This document shows positions 6,834-15,752 of a stretch of 42,001 bases of DNA, in pieces. The position numbers and the translations under genes were made by a program. Under the pieces are notes generated by a model. That model was not told where the DNA came from and made no database searches. It worked only from the letters and a program-made list of their open reading frames with translations. Position 1 is the first letter of the stretch; each line of letters opens with the position of its first letter. The stretch is taken from assembly GCA_905235285.1 (NCBI GenBank), contig CAJOLI010000033.1, positions 1 to 42,001 of the forward strand. The letters run 5' to 3'. Source of the DNA: an uncultured Bacteroidaceae bacterium (GTDB taxonomy: Bacteria > Bacteroidota > Bacteroidia > Bacteroidales > Bacteroidaceae).

Positions 6834-8099
6834 TCACTTGCCGACTTTCACGTTGCATGGTTCTTCAATCTGCTGTCGCCACTGCTCGAGCCATGCGAAC
6901 CAACTCACTGAATCCTTGAATCCGTAATGCTCCATCAAGGCACAGATGGCAAGGCTGTAGCGGATGTGGCCGTTGCGAGGGCGAAGGACAGCAAGGTAGT
7001 TGTACGAGTCCTCACATTCGTCAACAAGATACTGGCCGCCTACACATACGCCGAGGCCGACGCCCTCGACCAGGTCCTCGGCAGCCTTGTCGGGTACGTT
7101 CTTGCCCCACGAACCTACGAGACCTGCGGCAGGGGAGAGATAGCCTTCGTTCTCGAGCTCAAGTTTCTGCACGCCCGTGCAGAAGCGCAGGTCGTCGACA
7201 CCCGCGCCCGAGAGCTTCACGTCTACCTCTACATCGCGGTGACCAGCATAGATGGTGTAGCACTGTCGCATCTGGAGGGTCTTGCCCTCGTAGTACCAGT
7301 TCTTGTCCCAGACCTCCACGATGGCGCGTACGGGTCCCGAGGCAATGACGCGCTGCCCGCGAGCCTCGACACTGTCAACGTATGTGGGTTCGCCGCCCAC
7401 GTAACCACGGAACGAGCCGGCACCGACGCTCGGCCCCGCAAACAGGATGTCGCAGCCACGGCCGGCCGCTATGTCCTCGCGGGTACTGTAGAAATTGGTC
7501 TTGTCGAGAACAAGCTGCGGCGTGGGCTTGCCGTAGATATCTATGCTCTGGCGATGGTCCATGTAAACACGGAAACCAACGAGCTCGCTCTCCCATTGAG
7601 CTCCGTGGCCGTAGATGGCATCGTAGGTGGCCAATGGCTCGTTGCGACCCTGATATTCAATAGAGTTGATGTAGGGATAGCGGTACTTGCGATCCCAGAC
7701 CTTCATGAAGGCGGCAGTGCGAGGGGGGAAGGATCTCGGCGACGAAATCGCCGAGCACTCTACGCGGAAGACGCGAGTTGTGTTGGCGGGGACATCTGCC
7801 ACGAAGCAGAGCTCGTCGGGGATGAGGTCGCCGTCGAGGTCATCGAGTTGGGAGGGAAGAAGAGAGGAAGTGGAAGGCCCTACAGTCACGGAGGATGGGG
7901 AAGTGCGCTTATGCGTGGAGAGAGGCGTGACCATAGCCGAAAGGACGGTGGACGCCTTCTTCTTCAACACTTTATGCAGGTCGATGACTACGGGGACGTC
8001 CTTGCGGGCTGTATTTGAGGGATTCGAGACTTCGACCTTGAATGTCTGCGCTGCAGCTGCTATCGGCAGGAGCGCAAAGAAGGTTACAAACTGTTTCAT
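6834..8099 (-). CDS. DUF4861 family secreted protein in a pectin cluster
   Basis: This 421-residue protein has a Sec signal peptide (MKQFVTFFALLPIAAAAQ). The region from about residue 130 (VWDRKYRYPYINSIEYQGRNE..., GHGAQWES, GFRVYMDHRQSIDIYGK) matches my memory of DUF4861, a family found in polysaccharide-utilisation loci but without an activity known to me. It starts with an ATG overlapping the stop of the PcRGLX-like gene by 4 bases (ATGA), so the two are translationally coupled. The context suggests a periplasmic step on rhamnogalacturonan fragments, either lyase or hydrolase. That role is inference. Confidence 0.78.
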   Translation of the reverse strand: MKQFVTFFALLPIAAAAQTFKVEVSNPSNTARKDVPVVIDLHKVLKKKASTVLSAMVTPLSTHKRTSPSSVTVGPSTSSLLPSQLDDLDGDLIPDELCFVADVPANTTRVFRVECSAISSPRSFPPRTAAFMKVWDRKYRYPYINSIEYQGRNEPLATYDAIYGHGAQWESELVGFRVYMDHRQSIDIYGKPTPQLVLDKTNFYSTREDIAAGRGCDILFAGPSVGAGSFRGYVGGEPTYVDSVEARGQRVIASGPVRAIVEVWDKNWYYEGKTLQMRQCYTIYAGHRDVEVDVKLSGAGVDDLRFCTGVQKLELENEGYLSPAAGLVGSWGKNVPDKAAEDLVEGVGLGVCVGGQYLVDECEDSYNYLAVLRPRNGHIRYSLAICALMEHYGFKDSVSWFAWLEQWRQQIEEPCNVKVGK

Positions 8100-10747
8100 T
8101 CTTGCGGGATAACTTCTAACAGGTAAATTGCATCAAGGCTCCAGAGTGCGCAGTCGTTGGTAGTCGTTTCGGCACTCTCGACGAGCGGTTGTGGCACCTC
8201 AGGCGGCATCAACTGCTTGGGGTTGAAGCGATAGTGCTGCTCTGGTCCACTATAGCGCCACATATCTTTCCATGTTTCCTCGGCCAAAGCATGATCGGCG
8301 GTGAGTGCTGCGGCGTAACCTTTGAGGCGGCTGATGCGGAATCGGTTATTCGAGACTTTATGGTAGCGTGCGTTATGGTCGAGATAGACGGCCGCAAACT
8401 TCTTATCAGGCACCATCTCCAGCAACTCGTGCATCAGTTCGAAGCCGCCCATAATGAGTTTCAGGTGGTTCGTAGAGGTGATAGCCGTATCGCCCTCGTA
8501 GGTGAGGATACCCGTGGCCGGGTCGTAGCCAAGGACACCTGGTCCCGTGAACATGCCATGTGGCAAGGCAGCGATGCTCTTCATGCCGGCCTGTATTTTC
8601 TTCAGATATTTTGTGTCGCGCGTGCGCTCGTACTCCGTCATCCAGTTGCCGGCATAAGCGACCCAGTCGGGACCGATGCGCAGGCGGGCCGGTGCGGTGC
8701 ACGGGTATTTCTCGCGCGGCAGGGCCAGGCGCATGGGGTCGATGGTGTAGAGCATCTGGTCGGCGTCCTTGACGGCCGACATCAGGTCACCCGTGCGCTC
8801 GTCAGTGGTCAGATAGTAGTAGAAACGGTTCCAGGCAGCCTGCGAGATTCGCGCCTCTTTGGCGCCACAGCCCCAGTGGCTGACGTTGTGGCGGCTGCCT
8901 AAGCCTGCGAAAGGCCCGCAGTGATAAACGTCGACCTCGGAGGTGTGACGAGTCATGGCTTCTGCCATACGCCATACAGCGGGGTCGGCAGTGCGCAGGA
9001 ACGAGTACCATAGCCACGAGATACTGCCCAGCTCAGTGTTGTCCCAGGCAAAGCCGCCCACATCGTATTTCCATTCGTGGCGCACGGGGTCATAGCCGTG
9101 CATGAAATCACCATAATTCCAGAAGCCATACCAGTGGCGTTCGTCGATGGCACGCTCGTAGAAGGCGAGGTAATCGGACAGCTGACGTTCCACGGCCGCG
9201 CGACGCTCGTTAGTGCTGTCGGGCAGGCTCCATATACCGAAGGCACGGCGCGAATGTAAGTATTCGGGCGAACAAACGAGAGGCGCGTCCTCGGCAGCTT
9301 GCACGGCGCGTTGAGCTATAGCTGCCTTGCCGGGATAACTGTACTCCGGGACAATAGTGAGGACAGAAGTGTGAGCAATCCCGTATGGTGTAGACATGCC
9401 CTCCTGCACGTCCTCGTATGAAGCGTTGAGGTCGTGGGCAACGTTGTCGTAGTGGCGCAGGTCCATAGGCCCGCCCTCGGGGGCCCAGAGGTAGGCGGTC
9501 AGGAAGGCCGTAGCATGCGTGGCGCTGTCGACCTGAAGCGAAGCGGGGTAGCTCTGCCAGAAATCCTTGACGCTGATGCCGAGGCCGCCGCTGACATCGC
9601 CCGCGAAGGCATAGCCGTCGGCGCGCTGACCCGTGTGTGTGCCTATCCACATGTTATTCGAGTGGGCTCGTTTCTGTATGGCGTAACCCTGATCGGAGAG
9701 CTGCGCAAGACGATAGGTGTTCCAGCTTGCCCAGTGATGGAGCAACTCTTGGTTTTTGGCATCGAAAGAGTCGGGCTCGGGGATACGCAGGCCCTGCACC
9801 TGCTGCTGCTCGAAGCTCATATCGCCGTTCTTCGCCAGGACACGGCGGCCATTGAGCGGCTGGACGCTCTCTGTCCATACGCCACCGTCCTGTGTGGCGA
9901 AGGCGACATGGCGGTTGTAGGGCTGCTCGCGCATCGGTACTTCGAAGCGGACACCTAGCGAGCGGATGAAATCGCGGTTCTGGTCGCCGTCATAGGTGAA
10001 GGTGTACACCATCTTCACCTGCTCGGAACCAGCATAGAAATAGAGGCGTATGGTGAAGGGGAGCCATGCTACTGAGACGGAGTTTCTGTCCACATCTTCA
10101 AGTTTGTCGGCAATGTCGAGCTTCGCATACTTGAGATCCATGAGGTGCTTGCCCTCAATCTTCACCACAGCGCGCACATCACCAGCCCGCTCCACTTCAA
10201 CGTGTTGAATCTCCGACGTAAAGTGTGAAAAGCCGATGTTGGAGATATCTTCGCCATACGGTTGGCTCTGCCGAGTACAGATGAGCCGTCCGCGGCCTGC
10301 CACTTTAGTGCCGCCAAGCACAAGGCTATCGATGAAGGCCTTTCCGCTTTTTGCGATATAAGCCTGCAGACAGCCTGTATTGATGCTTATCTGCTGGTCG
10401 GACTCGCTGACGGTTAGTGCTCCAGCCGCAGGCTTTAGTTTCTTCTTCGTTTTCGAGAAAGTGAAGTTCTCTGTGCCGCCGGGCACTACGGCGGCAAAGC
10501 CGCCCCACTTAACACTGCCGTCGGGCCAATAGGCTGTGGGCCAGAAGTCGGCAGGAATAATCTGCCCGTCGGATGAAGTGATCGTGAAGGCGTCCGTAGG
10601 TTTCATCTCGCCTTTAGAAAATGGGATTCCGAAACTTACAGGGCGTGCGGTCGAGGGTGTCTTGCCAATCCAATGCAGACACGCCGGCTCTGCAGCCTGC
10701 ACAATCGATGAAATGGCTAAAAATAGAATCGTTGCGGTCCTTTTCAT
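8096..10747 (-). CDS. PcRGLX-like secreted protein, probable exo-rhamnogalacturonan lyase (PL26-like)
   Basis: This protein has about 883 residues and a Sec signal (MKRTATILFLAISSIVQA). The N-terminal domain has the PVSFGIPFSKGEM and WPDGSVKWGGF motifs of the PcRGLX N-terminal barrel. A central beta-sandwich and a long alpha/alpha-toroid C-terminal part with many Trp/Tyr/His (HWYGFWNYGDFMHGYD, HCGPFAGLGSRHNVSHWG) follow, as in exo-acting rhamnogalacturonan lyases. Enzymes of this type remove unsaturated galacturonyl-rhamnose from RG-I ends. The start is ATG 10747; the in-frame codon at 10756 is TTG. It sits upstream of, and overlaps, the DUF4861 gene and diverges from a GH105 gene whose expected substrate is that disaccharide. 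The family call is by motif memory. Confidence 0.75.
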   Translation of the reverse strand: MKRTATILFLAISSIVQAAEPACLHWIGKTPSTARPVSFGIPFSKGEMKPTDAFTITSSDGQIIPADFWPTAYWPDGSVKWGGFAAVVPGGTENFTFSKTKKKLKPAAGALTVSESDQQISINTGCLQAYIAKSGKAFIDSLVLGGTKVAGRGRLICTRQSQPYGEDISNIGFSHFTSEIQHVEVERAGDVRAVVKIEGKHLMDLKYAKLDIADKLEDVDRNSVSVAWLPFTIRLYFYAGSEQVKMVYTFTYDGDQNRDFIRSLGVRFEVPMREQPYNRHVAFATQDGGVWTESVQPLNGRRVLAKNGDMSFEQQQVQGLRIPEPDSFDAKNQELLHHWASWNTYRLAQLSDQGYAIQKRAHSNNMWIGTHTGQRADGYAFAGDVSGGLGISVKDFWQSYPASLQVDSATHATAFLTAYLWAPEGGPMDLRHYDNVAHDLNASYEDVQEGMSTPYGIAHTSVLTIVPEYSYPGKAAIAQRAVQAAEDAPLVCSPEYLHSRRAFGIWSLPDSTNERRAAVERQLSDYLAFYERAIDERHWYGFWNYGDFMHGYDPVRHEWKYDVGGFAWDNTELGSISWLWYSFLRTADPAVWRMAEAMTRHTSEVDVYHCGPFAGLGSRHNVSHWGCGAKEARISQAAWNRFYYYLTTDERTGDLMSAVKDADQMLYTIDPMRLALPREKYPCTAPARLRIGPDWVAYAGNWMTEYERTRDTKYLKKIQAGMKSIAALPHGMFTGPGVLGYDPATGILTYEGDTAITSTNHLKLIMGGFELMHELLEMVPDKKFAAVYLDHNARYHKVSNNRFRISRLKGYAAALTADHALAEETWKDMWRYSGPEQHYRFNPKQLMPPEVPQPLVESAETTTNDCALWSLDAIYLLEVIPQE

Positions 10748-10772
10748 AGGCTTCAAATAATACTTTATGCGG

Positions 10773-10780
10773 CAAAGTTA
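10773..10780 (-). promoter_or_regulatory. -7 box for the PcRGLX-like/DUF4861 operon
   Basis: TAACTTTG on the minus strand fits TAnnTTTG and lies 26 bases before ATG 10747. Confidence 0.5.
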
Positions 10781-10823
10781 AAATAAAATTCTCAAAAGGA
10801 CACTGCAGCAAAGGATATTTTCG

Positions 10824-10831
10824 TAAATTTG
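10824..10831 (+). promoter_or_regulatory. -7 box for the GH105 gene
   Basis: TAAATTTG fits TAnnTTTG and lies 38 bases before ATG 10869. Together with the minus-strand box at 10773 it forms a divergent control region for the pectin genes. Confidence 0.5.
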
Positions 10832-10868
10832 CAGCCAAGAACTAATAAACAAACAAGAATATACAATT

Positions 10869-12353
10869 ATGCGCAGCTTTTATTCCACACTGACGGCAGT
10901 TCTGTGCCTTGCCGCAGCACTCGCCATCGCGGCTTGCACGTCAACAGACAAACAACAGGCCGACGAGGTCAACGACTCCACGACTCCGCTCCATCTCCTC
11001 AAGCCCGACTACAAAGTGCCTTACGGCGAGCTCTCGGCCGACGAGGTCAAAGCCGACCTCGAACACATCTTTGCATATATCGACAGCGAACTGAAGCCGA
11101 ACATCCTGAACAAGGACGGCAAGGCGATTCTCGACACAGAACAGCTGACACCACTGCCCGAAGGAGCCACCATTCAGCGAGGTGCCTTCCGCATCGGCAG
11201 CTACGAGTGGGGCATCACCTATCAGGCACTGCTTGCAGCCAAGGAATCCACTGGTGACGCGCGCTATGAGGAATATGTCGATCGAGCCATGGGGACGCTG
11301 CGCTGCGCCTATCCGCTTTTCAAACAGCGCGATGCCGCCAAGACAGAGGTCGAAGATGCACAGATGGAACAGGTCATCCATCCAAGGGCTCTCGACGATT
11401 GCGGCACGATGTGCACAGCCATGATGAAATATGCCAAGGCGTACCCCGACGCGTGTCAAGAAGGGAAGATTGGTTCCAAGGGCATCGTAGTCTCTATCGA
11501 CACGCTCATCAACAACTACTTCCAGTTCGTAGAGCACGGGCAGTACCGCCTCGAGGATGGTCTCTTCGCCCGCCACCGTCCGCAACACAACACCGTGTGG
11601 CTCGATGACATGTATATGGGAATCCCCACCATTGCTTACGCTGGCATTTACTTCAACGCCCCGAAATACTTCGACGAGGCAGCCACGATGTACAAGAATT
11701 TCGTCAAGCGTATGTGGGTTCCTGAGAAGCGCATCTACCGCCACGGCTATGTCGAAGGACTGGCTCAGCAACCCACCTACCACTGGGCACGCGCCAACGG
11801 CTGGGCCCTGCTGACAACGGTGGAGCTCCTCGACATGCTTCCCGAAAACCACCCCGACCGCGAGTTCATCCTCAACCAACTGCGCGAGCACGTAGCAGGG
11901 CTCTGCGCACTGCAGTCGAGCGAAGGTTTCTGGCACCAGCTCCTCGACCGCACCGACAGCTACCTAGAGACCAGTGCCACTGCCATCTACTGCTATGCCA
12001 TAGCCCACTCCATCCGCAAGGGCTGGCTCGAGGGCATAACCTACGGCGGCGTAGCTCAGCTCGCCTGGCACGCCATCTCGACGAAAATCACCGACGAAGG
12101 CAAAGTAGCAGGCACCTGTGTAGGCACCGGCATGGCATTCGACCCGGCCTTCTACTACTATCGGCCCGTATCAGCAGCTGCTGCCCACGGCTACGGCCCC
12201 GTCATTTGGGCTGCAGCAGAGATGATTAACCTCCTCTGCGAATGGTACCCACGCACCAACGACAGCGGACTTCATTACTACGAGCAGGAACAGAAGAACC
12301 CCTCACCCCTCTTCTACCTGACTGAGGACGGCAAGGGCGAAGCAGTGAGGTAA
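10869..12353 (+). CDS. GH105 unsaturated rhamnogalacturonyl hydrolase, lipoprotein
   Basis: This is a 494-residue protein with a lipoprotein signal (lipobox IAA-C23). The mature part is an alpha/alpha-barrel with the GH105/GH88 signatures TVWLDDMYMGIPTIAY, HWARANGWALLTTVELLD and GFWHQLLDRTDSYLETSATA. Such enzymes hydrate and remove the 4,5-unsaturated galacturonic acid left by pectin lyases from rhamnose. It diverges from a PcRGLX-like gene, so lyase and hydrolase plausibly act in sequence on RG-I. No SusC/D pair, transporter or sensor is present in the window, so substrate entry must be encoded elsewhere. Confidence 0.88.
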   Translation: MRSFYSTLTAVLCLAAALAIAACTSTDKQQADEVNDSTTPLHLLKPDYKVPYGELSADEVKADLEHIFAYIDSELKPNILNKDGKAILDTEQLTPLPEGATIQRGAFRIGSYEWGITYQALLAAKESTGDARYEEYVDRAMGTLRCAYPLFKQRDAAKTEVEDAQMEQVIHPRALDDCGTMCTAMMKYAKAYPDACQEGKIGSKGIVVSIDTLINNYFQFVEHGQYRLEDGLFARHRPQHNTVWLDDMYMGIPTIAYAGIYFNAPKYFDEAATMYKNFVKRMWVPEKRIYRHGYVEGLAQQPTYHWARANGWALLTTVELLDMLPENHPDREFILNQLREHVAGLCALQSSEGFWHQLLDRTDSYLETSATAIYCYAIAHSIRKGWLEGITYGGVAQLAWHAISTKITDEGKVAGTCVGTGMAFDPAFYYYRPVSAAAAHGYGPVIWAAAEMINLLCEWYPRTNDSGLHYYEQEQKNPSPLFYLTEDGKGEAVR

Positions 12354-12381
12354 TGCTACAAGAAATGACAAACCTCGCAAC

Positions 12382-12579
12382 GCAGCAGGGTGAATGTCGC
12401 TATGCAGCCGGGTGAATGTCGCAATGCAGCCGGGTGAATATCGCTATGCAGCCGGGTGAATATCGCAATGCAGCCGGGTGAGTATCGTTATGCAGCAGGG
12501 TGAATGTCGCTATGCAGCCGGGTGAATATCGCAATGCAGCCGGGTGAATATCGTAATGCAGCCGGGTGAGTACTGCAAT
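12382..12579. repeat. Nine-unit 22-bp tandem repeat array
   Basis: Nine contiguous 22-bp units, each starting GCAGC(C/A)GGGTGAAT, begin at 12382, 12404, 12426, 12448, 12470, 12492, 12514, 12536 and 12558. A partial unit precedes them. Unit ends alternate mainly between CTAT and CAAT, giving a partial 44-bp higher-order period. The array and the terminator at 12592 fill the 326-base gap between two convergent genes. There are no spacers, so it is not a CRISPR. Confidence 0.95.
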
Positions 12580-12591
12580 GGACCAGATGTA

Positions 12592-12634
12592 CAAAGAAAA
12601 ACGACCGGCTATATCACGTAATATAGCCGGTCGT
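12592..12634 (-). terminator. Terminator of the frameshifted membrane gene
   Basis: ACGACCGGCTATAT (12601-12614) pairs perfectly with ATATAGCCGGTCGT (12621-12634) around a 6-base loop. On the minus strand it is followed by TTTTCTTTGT. It lies 46 bases beyond the stop at 12680. Confidence 0.8.
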
Positions 12635-12679
12635 ATCCGTATAGACCTGCGAGCGCTGCTGCACAAAGGCCTTTGTCAA

Positions 12680-13514
12680 TCAGAAATGAATCATGTGAAT
12701 GCGCTCGCCACCCTCTTCGTTGCGCCCCATCTCCACACTCACATCATCATTGAAATGGTCAATGAAAAGGGCGGCATCTTCGCCGGGGAAGAGGCGCTCG
12801 GTATACACCGTGCCGCGCGTAGCGTAAGGCATGAATTCTTCTTTGTGTACGAGCGACGCCTCACTGCCACTGCGCCACTCATTCTCAATCTGCCGACGGA
12901 CGGCAGAAATGGCCTGTCCGGGCCACACAGAATCGATGAAATCGATGATTTTTGAAGTTAGGAGTCCACATTTGACGAGCAGCGTGCTCAGGTCTCGCTG
13001 CTTGGTGCCACTGTCGAGCGCCTGAGAGCGGAAGTGCTCGCATAATGTCAAGCTCAGCATTATAGTTGCGCAAGAGCACATAAAGCTTGCTTATGGCAAA
13101 GAACTCTGTCTCCTGCTTGTAGAATAGTTCGTCGTGAATATCCTCAAGATTTACCTTCATTTTCGCCAGATGCTCCTCTGAAGGATAAGAGAGGAATTTG
13201 CTCTGCACCATCTTCTGGCCGAGCGTATAAGAGCACACCATATTGCGGTACAGGTGGCGGCACATCTCTATGAGCAGGTCTTTCTGCACCTCAGGCTCGA
13301 GGCGATAGGTGTTGCACTCGGTCTGGACCTGCGACGAGAGCGTACGCTTGGCATAGTACATCGAGAAACCGGCAAAGATTGCCGATAATATGGCAACAAA
13401 GAGCGCGAAAGCTGTCCAAGGCATAAAGGCCGTGTTCTCGGCCGTCTGGCGGATGTCCTCTGCCGTGTCTGGCGAGATTGCCTGAGCAAAAATCAACAAG
13501 GAATAGTAAGACAT
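12680..13514 (-). pseudogene. Frameshifted gene for a membrane-anchored protein of unknown function
   Basis: Translation from ATG 13514 gives MSYYSLLIFAQ, a membrane helix (FALFVAILSAIFAGFSMYYA) and a charged helical region ending YNAELDI. The reading then continues sensibly only after a one-base forward shift near 13040-13050, as LCEHFRSQALDSGTKQRDLSTLL and on to HMIHF-stop at 12680. The joined product would be about 277 residues. A two-base deletion or one-base insertion would explain it; a sequencing error is possible. Without correction, frame 1 runs into an arginine/histidine-rich out-of-frame tail. A promoter and terminator flank the gene. The family is not recognised. Confidence 0.7.
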
Positions 13515-13534
13515 TGTTTCAAGATTTGACTTCG

Positions 13535-13565
13535 CAAAAGTAACACTTGATAAACAAAAGGCAAA
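13535..13565 (-). promoter_or_regulatory. Promoter of the frameshifted membrane gene
   Basis: On the minus strand TTTG (13565-13562), 19 bases, then TACTTTTG (13542-13535): a complete Bacteroidetes -33/-7 pair 20 bases before ATG 13514. Confidence 0.6.
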
Positions 13566-13606
13566 ACTTTTTAAGTAGAAAATGAAAAGGATTGCGGAAT
13601 TATTGC

Positions 13607-13614
13607 TACTTTTG
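13607..13614 (+). promoter_or_regulatory. -7 box for dnaG
   Basis: TACTTTTG fits TAnnTTTG and ends 20 bases before the dnaG ATG at 13635. Confidence 0.55.
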
Positions 13615-13634
13615 CGGCGTATTGGCTGTAATGC

Positions 13635-15734
13635 ATGATTGACCGACAGACAATAGACAGGATATTGGACGCGGCGAACATCGTTGATGTCGTCTCGGAC
13701 TTCGTGACCCTCAGGCGCGCAGGAGCGAACCTGAAGGGGCTCTGCCCGTTTCACGACGACAGGACGCCCTCGTTTATGGTCTCGCCTTCTAAGAACATCT
13801 GCAAGTGCTTCGCATGCGGAAAAGGTGGCACACCCGTACATTTCATCATGGAGCACGAGCAACTCACCTACCCCGAGGCCCTTCGCTACCTGGCCAAAAA
13901 ATACAATATCGAGGTCAAGGAGCGCGAGCAGACCGACGAGGAGAAAGCAGAGCAGAGCGAGCGCGAGAGCCTCTTCATCGTAAACGAGTGGGCCAACGAG
14001 TGGTTTCAGCAGCAGATGAACGACACCGTCGACGGCCGTGCCGTAGGGCTCGCCTACTTCCGTCAGCGCGGTTTCCGCGACGACATAATCCGGAAGTTCC
14101 AGCTCGGCTACTGCCCCGACAAGTACGATGCACAATGGCAAACTGCCAAGGCTGAGGGTTTCAACGAGGAATATGTTCTCAAGACCGGACTATGCATACG
14201 CAACGAGGCAGGCAAGACCTACGACCGCTTCCGAGCTCGCGTCATCTTTCCCATTCACTCCATCTCCGGCAAAGTAGTAGGATTCGGCGGACGAGTGCTG
14301 GACTCACGCACGAAAGGCGTCAGCGTTAAATATCAGAACTCGCCCGAAAGCATCATCTACTCGAAGAAGCGAGAACTCTACGGACTCTACGAAGCCAAGC
14401 AGGCAATAGTGAAGAATGAGGTCTGCTACCTGGTCGAGGGCTACACGGACGTGATGGCGATGCACCAGATGGGCGTGGAAAACGTAGTGGCATCAAGCGG
14501 CACGGCGCTGACAAACGAACAAATCCGTGCCATACACCGCTTCACGGAGAATATAGTAGTAATCTACGACGGCGACGCAGCCGGCATAAAAGCCTCGCAA
14601 CGAGGCATCGACCTGCTGCTGGCCGAGGGCATGAGCGTGAAACTGCTGCTGCTGCCCGACGGCGACGACCCCGACAGCTTCGCCCGCAAGCATACAGCTA
14701 CAGATTATCAGCAGTACCTGCAGGAACACCAGGTCGACTTCATTCGTTTCAAGACCGACCTGCTTCTCAACGAAGCACAAGGTGACCCTATCAAGTTGTC
14801 GCGACTGGTCAACAACATCGTCGACAGCGTGGCGGTAGTTCCCGACGAGATAACGCGCACGTTCTATATCAAAGAGACATCGCAGATGCTCGGCGTCGAA
14901 GAGCGCATTATAACAAGTGCTGTAGCTCGCGTACGCAAACGACAGAGAGAGGAACGGCAGAAGGAGCGTGAGCGCGAAGCCAGGACTCAGCAGCAGACGG
15001 CCAGCCAACCAGCGCAAGATACAGACCAACAGCCTCAGAGTCAAGGCGACACCGCCCTCACGCCAGAAGAGGAAGCCATCATCGCGGGAATTGCCCAGGG
15101 CGATGACGGCAGGGGCGAGCAACGCCCAACGACCGAGACTGCAGGCATAAACATCAATGGTGCCCGCCGCGACAGCGAGAAGACCATTCTTCAAACCGAG
15201 GCGCTCCTTATGCAAATGATTGTGCGCCACGGCGAGAAGCTGATGGGCGAGTTCGAGGACAACGAAGGGCAACTGCTGAAGGTCTGCGTGGCGGAGTTTA
15301 TCAACCTGGCTCTGGAGCAGGACGACCTGACGCTGCACGATGAGCGCCACAGGCAGATCTTGGCTGAAGCCCTGGAGCACGTAGGCGAAGATGGATTCCG
15401 ATGCAACCGTTACTTCGAAAACCACCCCGACCTGCGCATCGCGGAACTCGCCACATCGCTGGCCCACGAGCCCGAGACATTAAGCAAGATTCACGAGAAG
15501 AGCATACCCGTAAAGCCAGAAGAGGAGCGCCTGATGGAATTGGTACCGCACATAATTGCGGACTACAAACTGGCTGTCATCGACCACGAGGTGCATACAC
15601 TAATGCAGCAGCTCTGCAGTCCTGAGGTGCTGGCCTCAAAGGGGGAATCTGCAAAGCTGCTGCAACGTTATCAAGAACTTAAGCAAGTGCAGGGCGAACT
15701 GGGCCGCGTGCGGGGCGACCGCGTGATGATGTAG
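13635..15734 (+). CDS. dnaG: DNA primase DnaG
   Basis: This 699-residue primase makes the RNA primers for replication forks. The CHC2 zinc ribbon is at the N-terminus (C37, H40, C58, C61). The TOPRIM catalytic core shows VEGYTDVMAMHQMG with the acidic residue near 267 and YDGDAAG at about 311-317. A Gln/Glu-rich linker (about 435-500) separates the core from the DnaB-binding C-terminal domain. The length is somewhat above the E. coli enzyme because of that linker. The gene is divergent from the frameshifted membrane gene, with its own promoter box and an ATG start. Confidence 0.97.
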   Translation: MIDRQTIDRILDAANIVDVVSDFVTLRRAGANLKGLCPFHDDRTPSFMVSPSKNICKCFACGKGGTPVHFIMEHEQLTYPEALRYLAKKYNIEVKEREQTDEEKAEQSERESLFIVNEWANEWFQQQMNDTVDGRAVGLAYFRQRGFRDDIIRKFQLGYCPDKYDAQWQTAKAEGFNEEYVLKTGLCIRNEAGKTYDRFRARVIFPIHSISGKVVGFGGRVLDSRTKGVSVKYQNSPESIIYSKKRELYGLYEAKQAIVKNEVCYLVEGYTDVMAMHQMGVENVVASSGTALTNEQIRAIHRFTENIVVIYDGDAAGIKASQRGIDLLLAEGMSVKLLLLPDGDDPDSFARKHTATDYQQYLQEHQVDFIRFKTDLLLNEAQGDPIKLSRLVNNIVDSVAVVPDEITRTFYIKETSQMLGVEERIITSAVARVRKRQREERQKEREREARTQQQTASQPAQDTDQQPQSQGDTALTPEEEAIIAGIAQGDDGRGEQRPTTETAGININGARRDSEKTILQTEALLMQMIVRHGEKLMGEFEDNEGQLLKVCVAEFINLALEQDDLTLHDERHRQILAEALEHVGEDGFRCNRYFENHPDLRIAELATSLAHEPETLSKIHEKSIPVKPEEERLMELVPHIIADYKLAVIDHEVHTLMQQLCSPEVLASKGESAKLLQRYQELKQVQGELGRVRGDRVMM

Positions 15735-15752
15735 CCGGAGCAGAGCCGGCGC

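Noticed and set aside
12382..12579. CRISPR array
   Set aside because: The units are contiguous with no unique spacers, and no cas genes are in the window.
12400..12666. Minus-strand open frame of 88 codons across the 22-bp array
   Set aside because: It only translates the tandem repeat (recurring RYSPGCIA/HPAA units) and the terminator stem. There is no start context or family.
13514..14141. N-terminal extension of the frameshifted membrane gene to 14141
   Set aside because: This region is antisense to the DnaG zinc and core domains. The promoter at 13535-13565 and the MSYYSLL start fix the gene start at 13514.
15735..15752. Terminator between dnaG and the convergent small gene
   Set aside because: There is only a short CCGG/GCCGG pairing with no T-run on either strand.
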